Shown here: positions 1 to 6,222 of the stretch, in pieces
Position numbering within the stretch: position 1 is the first letter of the stretch
How the letters are laid out: each line of letters starts with the position of its first letter
The notes under the pieces: model-generated
The model's input: only the letters and a program-made list of their open reading frames with translations
What the model was told of the DNA's origin: nothing
Database searches by the model: none
Made by a program: the position numbers and the translations under genes
Origin: Terriglobus sp.
Lineage (GTDB): Bacteria; Acidobacteriota; Terriglobia; Terriglobales; Acidobacteriaceae
Direction: 5' to 3'
DNA length: 6,983 bases
Assembly: GCA_023265355.1 (NCBI GenBank)
Contig: JAHFTZ010000120.1
Coordinates: 1 to 6,983, forward strand

Positions 1-91
1 TATCTTCGGCGTAGCTGATGGCATCCGGAAGAATGGAGACATCCAGATCGAGCGGATCAGGACGGAGGTCGATTGGTTTAATGATCGTCAT
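1..91 (-). CDS. N-terminal fragment of an unidentified protein
   Basis: The ATG at 91-89 opens a frame that stays open for 30 codons and runs off the left edge of the window. The visible protein begins MTIIKPIDLRPDPLDLDVSI and continues in an acidic, Asp/Pro/Leu-rich style. There is no signal peptide or membrane segment, so the product is probably cytoplasmic. The start is supported by an excellent ribosome binding site, GAGGAGGG read on the minus strand at 103-96, whose AGGAGG core lies 5 nt from the ATG. I do not recognise the family from 30 residues and assign no function. The gene has its own large upstream region and runs away from the next gene, so it is probably the first gene of its own transcript. 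Confidence 0.7.
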   Translation of the reverse strand, partial: MTIIKPIDLRPDPLDLDVSILPDAISYAED

Positions 92-913
92 GAGACCCTC
101 CTCGATCATTATCGCAGGAGGCAGCTTTAAAGCAGGGAAATAGGGAGGATTGCCCCGAATTCTATGGATTTTGGTAGGTAAAAGACCGAAGGTGTTCGGA
201 TTTCCGGAGTTTCCGGTAGGCCGGTTCCATTGGGGTGCTTTTAAACCAACCATTTAGGGTTTGGCGCGGGAAATGCTTTAGGTATAAGCGTTGAGCAGTA
301 GCGCAAAACGTGCACTGCATCATTTTCTGCAAAGGCTGCAGGAACGAATCGGGTCCATAGATGTCTCGATCGCCCAGCCAGAGCAAGGGTTTCGCATGAC
401 GAAACCGATCTATTCAGGAGGCCAGTGGCTGGCCATTGGCAAGAGCAGTGCGGAACGGGAAGGTCATCGCGGGCGCGGTGGCTTTTCTGTTTTAAGTGTA
501 CTATCTGGAGTCGGGATCAGGTGCAGCTCCGTATCCCCTAATTGGGAGCTTGCGCGTTAATCGGTAGAGTGGTAGTATCACGACTGCTGGAATGCGTGGT
601 TGTAGCCCCTGTTCCTGGACTTCTCAGATGGGTTCACCAGAACGCGAGATCCTGCAAACGGGTACAAAGTGGGTCGCGATGGGCGACACCTTGATGCGAC
701 CGATCCTGGAAGACACCCGGTGGGACTTCCGAAACTGATCCTCGCCGAACCTATGTTTTTCTATTAGTGTTCTTTTTGAGTAGAACTTGATCATCGTTTC
801 TTCCGACCTTCACATACCGGCTTAGCGTGCTTTGACGTCCTGCAGCAGCAGAGGCGACAGCGTGTGGTTGTGTGTGCAGTGATTGGAAAGTACGAAGTAA
901 CCAGGAAGTGGCA
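92..913. other. Long intergenic region with no recognised gene
   Basis: About 820 bp separate two divergent genes. Open frames exist here (for example plus 291-560, which would start at TTG, and minus 386-162), but they lack ribosome binding sites, have irregular composition and match no family I know. A short plus-strand frame, 592-738 (or from ATG 628), ends in codons with mostly G or C at the third position but also lacks a ribosome binding site. Local structure is present: GTCGC 673-677 pairs with GCGAC 683-687, GGAAG 708-712 with CTTCC 726-730, and GTTCT 769-773 with AGAAC 782-786. A near-tandem repeat of TTTCCGG occurs at 201-219. No promoter could be called with confidence for either flanking gene. 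Confidence 0.6.
903..908 (+). promoter_or_regulatory. Ribosome binding site that fixes the start at 914
   Basis: AGGAAG lies 5 nt upstream of ATG 914. The same frame is open further upstream to a GTG at 872, but that codon has no Shine-Dalgarno sequence in front of it, and the 14 extra residues (Cys, Trp and charged) do not resemble the low-complexity N-terminus that follows. The site therefore favours 914. Confidence 0.7.
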
Positions 914-2023
914 ATGAGTTCAGAAGCGAATCTCCCCGAGGCTCCCATGCCGCAGGGACCCCCTCCTCCGGTTCAGGCCGGGATAGAGAATGGTGGCGAA
1001 TCTGGCCAGCCAGGTGCAGCTAACAAGAACCGCCGTCGCCGCCGCAAGCGGAAGAAGCCGGGCGTAGGGGAAGCTGGCGCCGCAGGAAGTGGCGAAGTTG
1101 TGGGCAGCGTATCTGCCTCAGGCGATGGAGAGGCCGGATCGAGTTCGAATAGTGCCGACAATGGCGCGTCGAATGGAGCTCCCGTACAGGCTGCAAGCCA
1201 GCCCAATGGACAACAGCGTACCCAGAATAATGGTCAGGCCCAGGGCCAGAGCAACGGCCAGGGCAAGCGCTGGAAGAAGAAGTTTCGCCGTGCGGGTGAG
1301 GGCAGTGGCGGCGGTGAGAACCGCTCTCCGCGACCGGAACCCGGTAACAGCCTGCACGCCGGTGGACAGGGACAGCGCCGTGGACGCAATGGCAGCAACG
1401 GTGGCAAGCAGCAGCGCGGACCGCGCAGCTTTGTCGGCCCCATGGACCACAGCTACCGCGAGGCGAACGGCAACTTTGCCGAATCGCCCCGTTCGACGAT
1501 CGAGGTGCATGGCAACGTGCGCCGCGGCGGCGGACAGCAGCACTACAACCAGCATCGCGAAGACCGTATGCCGGCGGAGTTGCTGACCAACTACCGTCCA
1601 GTTGCGATTCCGGAAGATGCACCGACGCACATCTACTTCTTTGTCGATGACCTTTTCGTCACGGCCAAGGTCACAGAAGCCGCGAAGAATCAGGGCGTCA
1701 AGGTCGCCTTCATCAAGGCGGACAAGGACATCGTCGCGCAGCTGGTCGATATGGAAGAAAAAGACCATCCGGCGCTGATCGTGGTGGATCTGAACAACGC
1801 CAACGCCAAGCCTCTGACGCTGATCCCGAAGCTGAAGGCCAAGCTGAAGAAGGGCACCTCCATCATCGGCTTCCTCTCACATCTGCAGGGCGACCTGAAG
1901 GCGAAGGCCGTCGAAGCGGGCTGCGACACCGTCATGGCCAAGGCCGCGTTCTCGCAAAACCTGCCGAATCTCCTCCGCCGCTATGGCGTGGAAGACGAGG
2001 AAGAACAGAACTTCAACCAGTAG
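914..2023 (+). CDS. Disordered Arg/Gly/Asn/Gln-rich protein with a C-terminal receiver-like domain
   Basis: The protein has 369 residues in two parts. Residues 1 to about 215 are low complexity: a Pro/Gly start, an Arg/Lys block at 40-48, a Ser/Gly/Ala/Asn stretch, a second basic patch around 118-126 and a Gly/Arg/Gln/Asn-rich section from 130 to 210. Residues about 238-356 look like a CheY-type receiver. The first strand, IYFFVDD, carries acidic D245-D246. IVVDL carries D292 at the phosphoacceptor position, GFLSH carries S322 at the conserved Thr/Ser position, and VMAKAAF carries K343 at the switch-lysine position, though without the usual following Pro. No DNA-binding output domain follows; the tail is acidic and ends GVEDEEEQNFNQ. 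By family knowledge such a domain could take part in phosphotransfer or act as a pseudo-receiver. The basic N-terminal part suggests RNA, DNA or polyanion binding, which is inference. The gene stands alone, with a hairpin 13 nt after its stop. No sensor kinase is visible nearby. Confidence 0.85.
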   Translation: MSSEANLPEAPMPQGPPPPVQAGIENGGESGQPGAANKNRRRRRKRKKPGVGEAGAAGSGEVVGSVSASGDGEAGSSSNSADNGASNGAPVQAASQPNGQQRTQNNGQAQGQSNGQGKRWKKKFRRAGEGSGGGENRSPRPEPGNSLHAGGQGQRRGRNGSNGGKQQRGPRSFVGPMDHSYREANGNFAESPRSTIEVHGNVRRGGGQQHYNQHREDRMPAELLTNYRPVAIPEDAPTHIYFFVDDLFVTAKVTEAAKNQGVKVAFIKADKDIVAQLVDMEEKDHPALIVVDLNNANAKPLTLIPKLKAKLKKGTSIIGFLSHLQGDLKAKAVEAGCDTVMAKAAFSQNLPNLLRRYGVEDEEEQNFNQ

Positions 2024-2036
2024 CTTTCAAAGCTGG

Positions 2037-2070
2037 AAAGAGGGCAGCGACTTCGGTCGCTGCCCTCTTT
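2037..2070. terminator. Bidirectional hairpin terminator between convergent genes
   Basis: A 15-bp perfect stem (2037-2051 with 2056-2070, from AAAG to CTTT) closes on TTCG at 2052-2055. In plus-strand RNA this is a C(UUCG)G loop, one of the most stable tetraloops known. It starts 13 nt after the stop of the receiver-like gene and 2 nt beyond the restored stop of the minus-strand toxin, so it can serve both convergent units. The U-tract is short in both directions (CTTT, then mixed sequence), so it may work as a strong stem more than as a textbook terminator. Confidence 0.8.
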
Positions 2071-2071
2071 G

Positions 2072-2373
2072 CTATTGCTGGAAGTTTTTCCTGAAGTCCT
2101 GCCCGCCGTAGTAGATGCCGAGTATTTCGACGGTTTCTTCTTTAATTCGATAAAAGATAGAAACGCGTCGACGATAGCTGATCGAGCGCAGGGCGCGACC
2201 CCGTACCGTACGAGGCGTTCCCCGATAGGGAGGGAATCCAGGCTGAAGCACTCCCGAACGATGCTCGTTACGAAGCGGCGGGCCATTTCGCGAGAAGACG
2301 CCTCAGCGATGTACTCTTCGATCAAACCTAATTGGTCAAGACTTCTGTCGGAAAGAAGAACCCTGTATCTCAT
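2072..2373 (-). pseudogene. ParE/RelE-family toxin, broken by a one-base frameshift
   Basis: The frame from ATG 2373 gives 61 residues with a ParE/RelE N-terminal half: MRYRVLLSDRS, a helical pair, then GERLVRYGVAP. After the CCC codon at 2193-2191 this frame loses all resemblance and turns into Ser/Thr/Lys-rich sequence up to 1981, running through the terminator and antisense to the neighbouring gene. Stepping back one base at that codon gives LRSISYRRRVSIFYRIKEET, then VEILGIYYGGQDFRKNF, and a TAG at 2074-2072. This is the expected C-terminal half, with the basic strand, the IFYRI strand and the IYYGGQD end. The joined product would be exactly 100 residues, the usual family length. The simplest reading is loss of one C from a CCCC run. 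The toxin would then be inactive, because the C-terminal strands that complete the fold and carry key basic residues are missing. A sequencing error or a recoding event remains possible. Its ATG overlaps the antitoxin stop (ATGA), the normal layout for this kind of operon. Confidence 0.85.
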
Positions 2374-2654
2374 CCCCGGGCGGTGCGCCTGATTTCCAGT
2401 TGTTCCAAAGCTTCCTCGGCGGTGTACATCTTTTCAGTTCCAGCGTCGATTCTTTCGAGCGTTGGCAGACACTCCTCTCGCATCCAGGCCTCGAAGGCCG
2501 GATCGCCGCTGAAATCGTCGGCGAGATCTGCGCCCAACAGCGCCTCTATGACGTCACTCTCGGTTTCAAAGATGCCGGGTTCTATGCGCGCGCGCACTTT
2601 GGCCGCAAGTTCCGATGAAAGCGTTATGCTGAACGTCTCTGTGTTCGAAGCCAT
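2370..2654 (-). CDS. ParD-like antitoxin, ribbon-helix-helix type
   Basis: The protein has 94 residues. The N-terminal half (about residues 5-42: TETFSITLSSELAAKVRARI, then a Gly, ESDVIEALL) matches the beta strand and two helices of ribbon-helix-helix antitoxins, which dimerise on the operon's own operator. The C-terminal half (about 50-94) is acidic and helical, as expected for the toxin-wrapping tail. GGAGG (2664-2660 on the minus strand) sits 5 nt from the ATG. The stop overlaps the toxin start by 4 nt. The gene begins 34 nt after the HIT gene, so it can be read through from upstream. A -10-like TCTAAT lies in that gap (2680-2675, minus), but no good -35 is visible. With the toxin frame broken, this antitoxin may now have no active partner here; it could still bind its operator or a related toxin elsewhere. 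ParD is the best family guess; a related antitoxin of ParE/RelE-type toxins is the alternative. Confidence 0.8.
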   Translation of the reverse strand: MASNTETFSITLSSELAAKVRARIEPGIFETESDVIEALLGADLADDFSGDPAFEAWMREECLPTLERIDAGTEKMYTAEEALEQLEIRRTARG

Positions 2655-2688
2655 AGTTGCCTCCGCTACTCCCTATTAGACACCCGAC

Positions 2689-3033
2689 CTATCCCGGAGG
2701 CCAGTGCATCTGGCGTCCACCCAGAATATGCAGGTGGAGGTGGTGGACGGTCTGTCCGCCGTCATCTCCGGTGTTGATGACGGTGCGAAAGCCGTTGGAG
2801 AGGCCCCGTTCTCCCGCTACTTTTGCCGCGATAAAGACGAGATGCCCAAGCAGAGCCTCGTGGGTTTCCAGCGCATGCGCCTGCGAGGAGAGATGCTCCT
2901 TCGGGATCAGGAGAACGTGCGTGGGCGCGACGGGGTGGAGGTCGCGGAAGGCGAGGCAGAGGTTGTCCTCGTAGACTTTTGTCGCAGGGATCTCGCCCGC
3001 GACGATGCGGCAGAAGATGCAGTCAGGTTCCAT
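2689..3033 (-). CDS. HIT family nucleotide hydrolase/transferase (HinT-like)
   Basis: The protein has 114 residues, the usual length for the Hint branch of the histidine triad family. It opens with DCIFCRIVAGEIPATKVYED; C5 and C8 are a Cys pair found in many bacterial members and linked to zinc binding. The triad appears as HHLHLHIL with H98, H100 and H102, followed by the branch signature GGRQMHWPPG at the C-terminus. Hint enzymes are cytoplasmic purine nucleoside phosphoramidases that release AMP from AMP-NH2 or AMP-lysine; their physiological substrate in most bacteria is unclear. The ATG lies 9 nt after the stop of the M48 gene, so the two are almost certainly cotranscribed. There is no clear Shine-Dalgarno sequence (only a weak purine run inside the end of the M48 gene), which suggests translational coupling. 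The sequence looks intact. Confidence 0.93.
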   Translation of the reverse strand: MEPDCIFCRIVAGEIPATKVYEDNLCLAFRDLHPVAPTHVLLIPKEHLSSQAHALETHEALLGHLVFIAAKVAGERGLSNGFRTVINTGDDGGQTVHHLHLHILGGRQMHWPPG

Positions 3034-3042
3034 CGGGAGATT

Positions 3043-4353
3043 CTACTTCTTGAAGAACTCCGGCTGCTTGCTCGGCTGCCAGGGGTCATAGCTTGCGGCA
3101 AACGCGGCGCGGCTGGCGATGGAGGGATGGCTTCCGGTCCAGAACTCCACAAAGGCGTTCGGGTTGGGGTCGACGAGGGAGGCTTCGCCGAGCTTCTGGA
3201 AGGCGCTGCGGGCCGATTCCTGCGGATTCGCAACAATGCCGTGGACGGCTTCCATGCCGTAGACGTCCGCTTGATGCTCCATGGAGCGAGAGAAGCCGTT
3301 TGTCACCGGTTCGAGGAGGAAGCCAAAGATGGAGAGGGCGAGCATAAGGACGGCGAGGGAAGCCCAGTCGCTGAGGCCGCGCACCTGCCACGAGGCCCCA
3401 AAGCGGGCGATGGCCCAGTCGATGAAGACCTTCGCGAGAAAGAGCGTGACAAACAGCACCGCAATCGTAAAGGCGATGCCCCTCCAGATGTGGTTCAGGA
3501 CGTAGTGGCCCATCTCGTGGCCGAAGACGACCGAGGTCTCGTCCAGGTTCAGCTTGGCGATGGTGGTATCCCACACCACAACCCGCTTCGACGCGCCGAT
3601 GCCGGTGACGTAGGCGTTCATCTGTGTGGTTTTAGAGCTGGCATCCATCCAGAACATGCGTGCGGGCGGGATCACCAGGCCGCCCCGGGAGACGACCTGT
3701 TCCAAACGGTTCACAAGGGCCGGGGCCTTCGGCTGCAGCGACTCGTATTTGTTCATTAACGGTTCCAGAACGACTGGAGCAATGAAGACCAGAAAAACAA
3801 TGGTGGGAATGGAGGCTCCCCAGAAGATCAGCCACCACTTCTGTGGTGCCTTGCGGAAGATGAGCTTGAGGAGCATGGCGGGCAGGTAAGACAGGGCCAT
3901 GCCGATCAAAAGACCCTTGGTCAGATCCCATATCCAGCCTCCCCAGGTCTGCACGCTGAGGCCATATTTCAGCGAGACGGTGTGCATGTATAGGTCGATG
4001 GGGAGATCGATGACTGTGAGCAGCATCAGAAAGATCGGGATGTAGATCAGGCACTGGACCCAGACGTTTGAGCTGATGTTCTCCGCAATGTTGCGTGCGC
4101 GAGAGAAGACACCGAGTGAGAGCAGGACGATGATCGCGGCGATGTCCCATCCCGCCTGCGCGAAGTGAACGATCTCCCGGATGCGCGAGACCTTGATGGA
4201 CTTTTGAAGCTTGTCCCCGGAGAGGGAGTAGGCCGGTGTACTGCCGGTCTGCGTCTGCGGAGTCGGCGAGGGCGTAGCCTGCTGCGCTCTGGCCGTCGCG
4301 GCGAAGGGCAGAAGCGACAGGAAAAGTAGAAGGATTTTGAGCGAGCGCAGCAT
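3043..4353 (-). CDS. M48 family (Ste24-like) membrane zinc metallopeptidase with signal peptide
   Basis: The protein has 436 residues. A signal peptide (LRSLKILLLFLSLLPFAA, likely cut after ARA at 21-23) is followed by a Pro/Thr/Gln-rich linker. Hydrophobic segments lie near 67-85, 98-118, 147-165, 174-196, 288-311 and 330-347. The region around 118-148 (DLPIDLY, SLKYGLSVQTW) resembles the Ste24 N-terminal domain. The zinc site is HEMGH (H279, E280, H283) with E359 of EHQAD as third ligand. NPNAFVEFWTGSHPSIASR (about 397-415) is the typical C-terminal M48 block. Family members degrade or process membrane and exported proteins; the yeast Ste24 relatives cut prenylated substrates. Prenyl-protein processing in a bacterium is unlikely, so envelope protein quality control is the better guess. 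The start at 4353 is chosen because GGAGAGG sits 5 nt upstream and a signal peptide follows at once. The frame is open further upstream, but that part runs antisense to the tldD gene. It is the first gene of the M48-HIT unit. Confidence 0.92.
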   Translation of the reverse strand: MLRSLKILLLFLSLLPFAATARAQQATPSPTPQTQTGSTPAYSLSGDKLQKSIKVSRIREIVHFAQAGWDIAAIIVLLSLGVFSRARNIAENISSNVWVQCLIYIPIFLMLLTVIDLPIDLYMHTVSLKYGLSVQTWGGWIWDLTKGLLIGMALSYLPAMLLKLIFRKAPQKWWLIFWGASIPTIVFLVFIAPVVLEPLMNKYESLQPKAPALVNRLEQVVSRGGLVIPPARMFWMDASSKTTQMNAYVTGIGASKRVVVWDTTIAKLNLDETSVVFGHEMGHYVLNHIWRGIAFTIAVLFVTLFLAKVFIDWAIARFGASWQVRGLSDWASLAVLMLALSIFGFLLEPVTNGFSRSMEHQADVYGMEAVHGIVANPQESARSAFQKLGEASLVDPNPNAFVEFWTGSHPSIASRAAFAASYDPWQPSKQPEFFKK

Positions 4354-4358
4354 GGTTA

Positions 4359-4365
4359 CCTCTCC
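4359..4365 (-). promoter_or_regulatory. Ribosome binding site that fixes the M48 start
   Basis: GGAGAGG on the minus strand is 5 nt from ATG 4353. It decides the start, because the same frame stays open for 135 further codons upstream into the opposite-strand gene. Confidence 0.8.
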
Positions 4366-4453
4366 GGAAGGTCTTTGAGGAGATTCTTCCACGAGTGCGC
4401 TATCGGGCGAAAGAATACTGCGATGGCGCGTTTCCGTTACACTCACACCACGC

Positions 4454-4470
4454 CACGGGTTCGTCCCGTG
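4454..4470 (+). other. Leader hairpin just upstream of the tldD start
   Basis: CACGGG (4454-4459) pairs with CCCGTG (4465-4470) around a 5-nt TTCGT loop. It ends 12 nt before ATG 4483, across the place where a Shine-Dalgarno sequence would be expected, and no such sequence is visible. It could affect translation initiation or mRNA stability, or be part of a DNA-level operator. No U-tract follows, so it is not an intrinsic terminator. The role is inferred only. Confidence 0.4.
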
Positions 4471-4482
4471 CGTCTCTAAACT

Positions 4483-6222
4483 ATGCAGATTTTTCGTATC
4501 GTACCCGCTGTTGCTCTCTTTGTTACTTCCTTTGCTTCCCTCTCTGCCGTTGCTGCGGATCCTACTCCGCCGGTAAAGGCGGACAGCTCTTTGCTCCTTT
4601 CCGCGATGGATGCGGAGCTTCAGCGCGCTATGTCTTCGCTGGGGAAGGGCGGCACAGACCAGCCTGCTCCGTACTTTCTGTCGTACGCGGTGGCGGATGC
4701 GACGACGCTGAATATGTCCGCGCAGTACGGTTCGATCACCAGCTCGAACCAGAGACATAGCCGTTCAGCGGATGTGCAGGTGCGCATCGGAACGCCACAG
4801 CTGGACAACACCCACGGCGACCGCAGGCCTTCAGGCGTCACGACGATCCCTCTGCCGCTGGCGGACGATCGCGCCGCGATTGAGCGCTCTCTCTGGTTCG
4901 CGACCAACCGCGGCTATGGACGTGCCCTGGACAGCTACCTGAAGGTGAAGACCGACCAGCAGGTGCGTGCGAAGGAAGAAGATTCGTCCAACGATTTTTC
5001 GGTCGAAAAAGCGGCGACTTCCCCCATTGCTCCGGGGTCTTCGTTATCCGTGGACCGCGCCGCATGGGAGAAGCGCCTGCGCGAGCTGTCAGCGGAGCTG
5101 CGCGGCTATCGCGGGATCTTTTATTCGGTGGTGGGGCTCACAGTCAACAATGAGAGCGACTACTTCCTCTCTTCCGAAGGCACCCGCGTCTCGACGCCGT
5201 ATCACAACGCGCGGCTAGTAGTCGTGGCGCGAGCACGTGCCGACGATGGCATGGACCTCTTCCGCGTGGAGACCTTTGAGGCCGATACCGTAGCGCATCT
5301 GCCGAAGCAGGCCGAGCTCACGGAGAAGATCCAGGCGATGGCGAAGAATCTCGAAGCGCTGCGCGTGGCTCCTGTGACGGAGCCGTACAACGGACCGGCG
5401 ATTCTCAGTGGCCGTGCCTCTGCGGTCTTTTTTCACGAAGTGCTTGGGCATCGCCTGGAAGGGCAGCGTCAGCGCGGAGATGAAGAGGGGCAGACGTTTA
5501 CCAAGATGTTGAATAAGCCGATTTTGCCTTCGTTCCTCTCCGTCGCAGACGATCCGACGTTGTCGGATTTTCACGGCACACCGTTGAGCGGGCACTACGT
5601 CTTCGATGACGAGGGACAGGCGGCTCGCCGCGTGGACCTGATTACGGATGGAACGCTGAAGACGTTTCTCATGTCGCGTCTTCCGATTGCGAGCTTCTCA
5701 CAGTCGAACGGTCATGGCCGCGCGCAGAGCGGGCGCATGCCCACGGGGCGGCAAGGGAACCTAATCGTGACTTCGACCAAGACCGTGAGCGACGATGAGC
5801 TGCGCAAGATGCTGATCGCCGAAGCCAAGAAACAGGGCAAGCCCTATGGTCTCTACTTTGAGGATATTTCCTCCGGCTTTGCGGTGACAAGCCGACGCAG
5901 CCCGCAGGCCTTCTCCGTGATGCCGCTGGTGGTCTATCGCGTCTTTGTGGACGGGCGGCCGGATGAGCTGGTGCGTGGTGTTTCCATCGTAGGAACGCCG
6001 CAGGCCGCGCTGAACCGCATCGTAGCGACAGGCAATCACCAGGACATCTTCAACGGCGAGTGCGGAGCGGAGTCGGGTACGGTTCCGGTAAGCGCCGTAG
6101 CTCCTCCCATGCTGGTGACGGAGATCGAAACGCAGCGCTTAGCGCAGGGAACAACGCGACCTCCGATCCTTCCTCCACCGTCTTTCGATGATGACGCGCA
6201 GACGAAGAAAGAGGTGCGCTAA
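4483..6222 (+). CDS. tldD: Exported TldD/PmbA-family metallopeptidase, catalytic subunit type
   Basis: The protein has 579 residues, longer than the roughly 450-480 of cytoplasmic TldD. The first 24 residues form a signal peptide (MQIFRIVPAVALFVTSFASL, likely cut after AVA at 22-24), so it should act in the periplasm or outside the cell. Residues about 35-300 form the variable N-terminal half. The catalytic half carries HEVLGH (H318, E319, H323) followed by RLEGQ, and a late Cys, C527 in ECGAESG, placed like the Cys that completes the metal site in TldD. The stretch GRMPTGRQGN (417-426) and the ending GTVPVSAVAPPML also fit the family. Known TldD/TldE complexes are proteases that digest unfolded peptides and mature microcin B17; substrates of exported relatives are unknown. 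ATG 4483 is the first possible start, since an in-frame TAA lies at 4477-4479. No Shine-Dalgarno sequence is visible. The stop overlaps the next gene's start (TAATG), indicating an operon with a paralogue. Confidence 0.92.
   Translation: MQIFRIVPAVALFVTSFASLSAVAADPTPPVKADSSLLLSAMDAELQRAMSSLGKGGTDQPAPYFLSYAVADATTLNMSAQYGSITSSNQRHSRSADVQVRIGTPQLDNTHGDRRPSGVTTIPLPLADDRAAIERSLWFATNRGYGRALDSYLKVKTDQQVRAKEEDSSNDFSVEKAATSPIAPGSSLSVDRAAWEKRLRELSAELRGYRGIFYSVVGLTVNNESDYFLSSEGTRVSTPYHNARLVVVARARADDGMDLFRVETFEADTVAHLPKQAELTEKIQAMAKNLEALRVAPVTEPYNGPAILSGRASAVFFHEVLGHRLEGQRQRGDEEGQTFTKMLNKPILPSFLSVADDPTLSDFHGTPLSGHYVFDDEGQAARRVDLITDGTLKTFLMSRLPIASFSQSNGHGRAQSGRMPTGRQGNLIVTSTKTVSDDELRKMLIAEAKKQGKPYGLYFEDISSGFAVTSRRSPQAFSVMPLVVYRVFVDGRPDELVRGVSIVGTPQAALNRIVATGNHQDIFNGECGAESGTVPVSAVAPPMLVTEIETQRLAQGTTRPPILPPPSFDDDAQTKKEVR

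Larger units (their letters stand above)
4354..4482. promoter_or_regulatory. Divergent promoter region between the M48 unit and the tldD unit
   Basis: These 129 bp separate two genes that start in opposite directions, so promoters for both must lie here or overlap the gene starts. Weak -10-like hexamers can be found: TACACT at about 4438-4443 for the plus direction and TATTCT on the minus strand for the M48 direction. Neither has a convincing -35 partner, so I do not assign exact promoters. A leader hairpin lies at 4454-4470. Confidence 0.5.

Noticed and set aside
162..560. Open frames on both strands (minus 386-162, plus 291-560)
   Set aside because: Neither has a ribosome binding site, a recognisable domain or gene-like third-position composition.
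563..640. tRNA-like stretch GGTAGAGTGGTAG with GGTTCACC further on
   Set aside because: No acceptor stem, no proper anticodon arm and no T-arm at the required spacing could be formed.
1020..1768. Long open frames of 165-216 codons on both strands overlapping the Arg/Gly-rich gene
   Set aside because: They are by-products of GC-rich, low-complexity coding sequence. Only the 914-2023 frame has a ribosome binding site, a folded domain and a stop next to a terminator.
2191..2193. Programmed -1 frameshift site in the toxin
   Set aside because: The context GTC GCG CCC TGC is not a standard slippery heptamer, and no stimulatory structure was evident just downstream, so simple mutation is preferred; it is kept as an alternative in the findings.
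2704..3759. A 351-codon plus-strand open frame
   Set aside because: It lies antisense to the HIT and M48 genes, which have clear motifs and operon spacing. The translation is rich in Gly/Asp/Glu/Arg with no family resemblance, as expected for a shadow of GC-rich coding DNA.
4354..4758. Upstream extension of the M48 frame by 135 codons
   Set aside because: The extension is antisense to tldD and Arg/Ser-rich, whereas ATG 4353 has a strong ribosome binding site and is followed at once by a signal peptide.
2072..6222. Functional link between the TldD-type protease and the nearby antitoxin, since TldD/E is known to degrade the CcdA antitoxin
   Set aside because: The TldD homologue here carries a signal peptide and should not meet a cytoplasmic antitoxin; proximity alone does not support a link.
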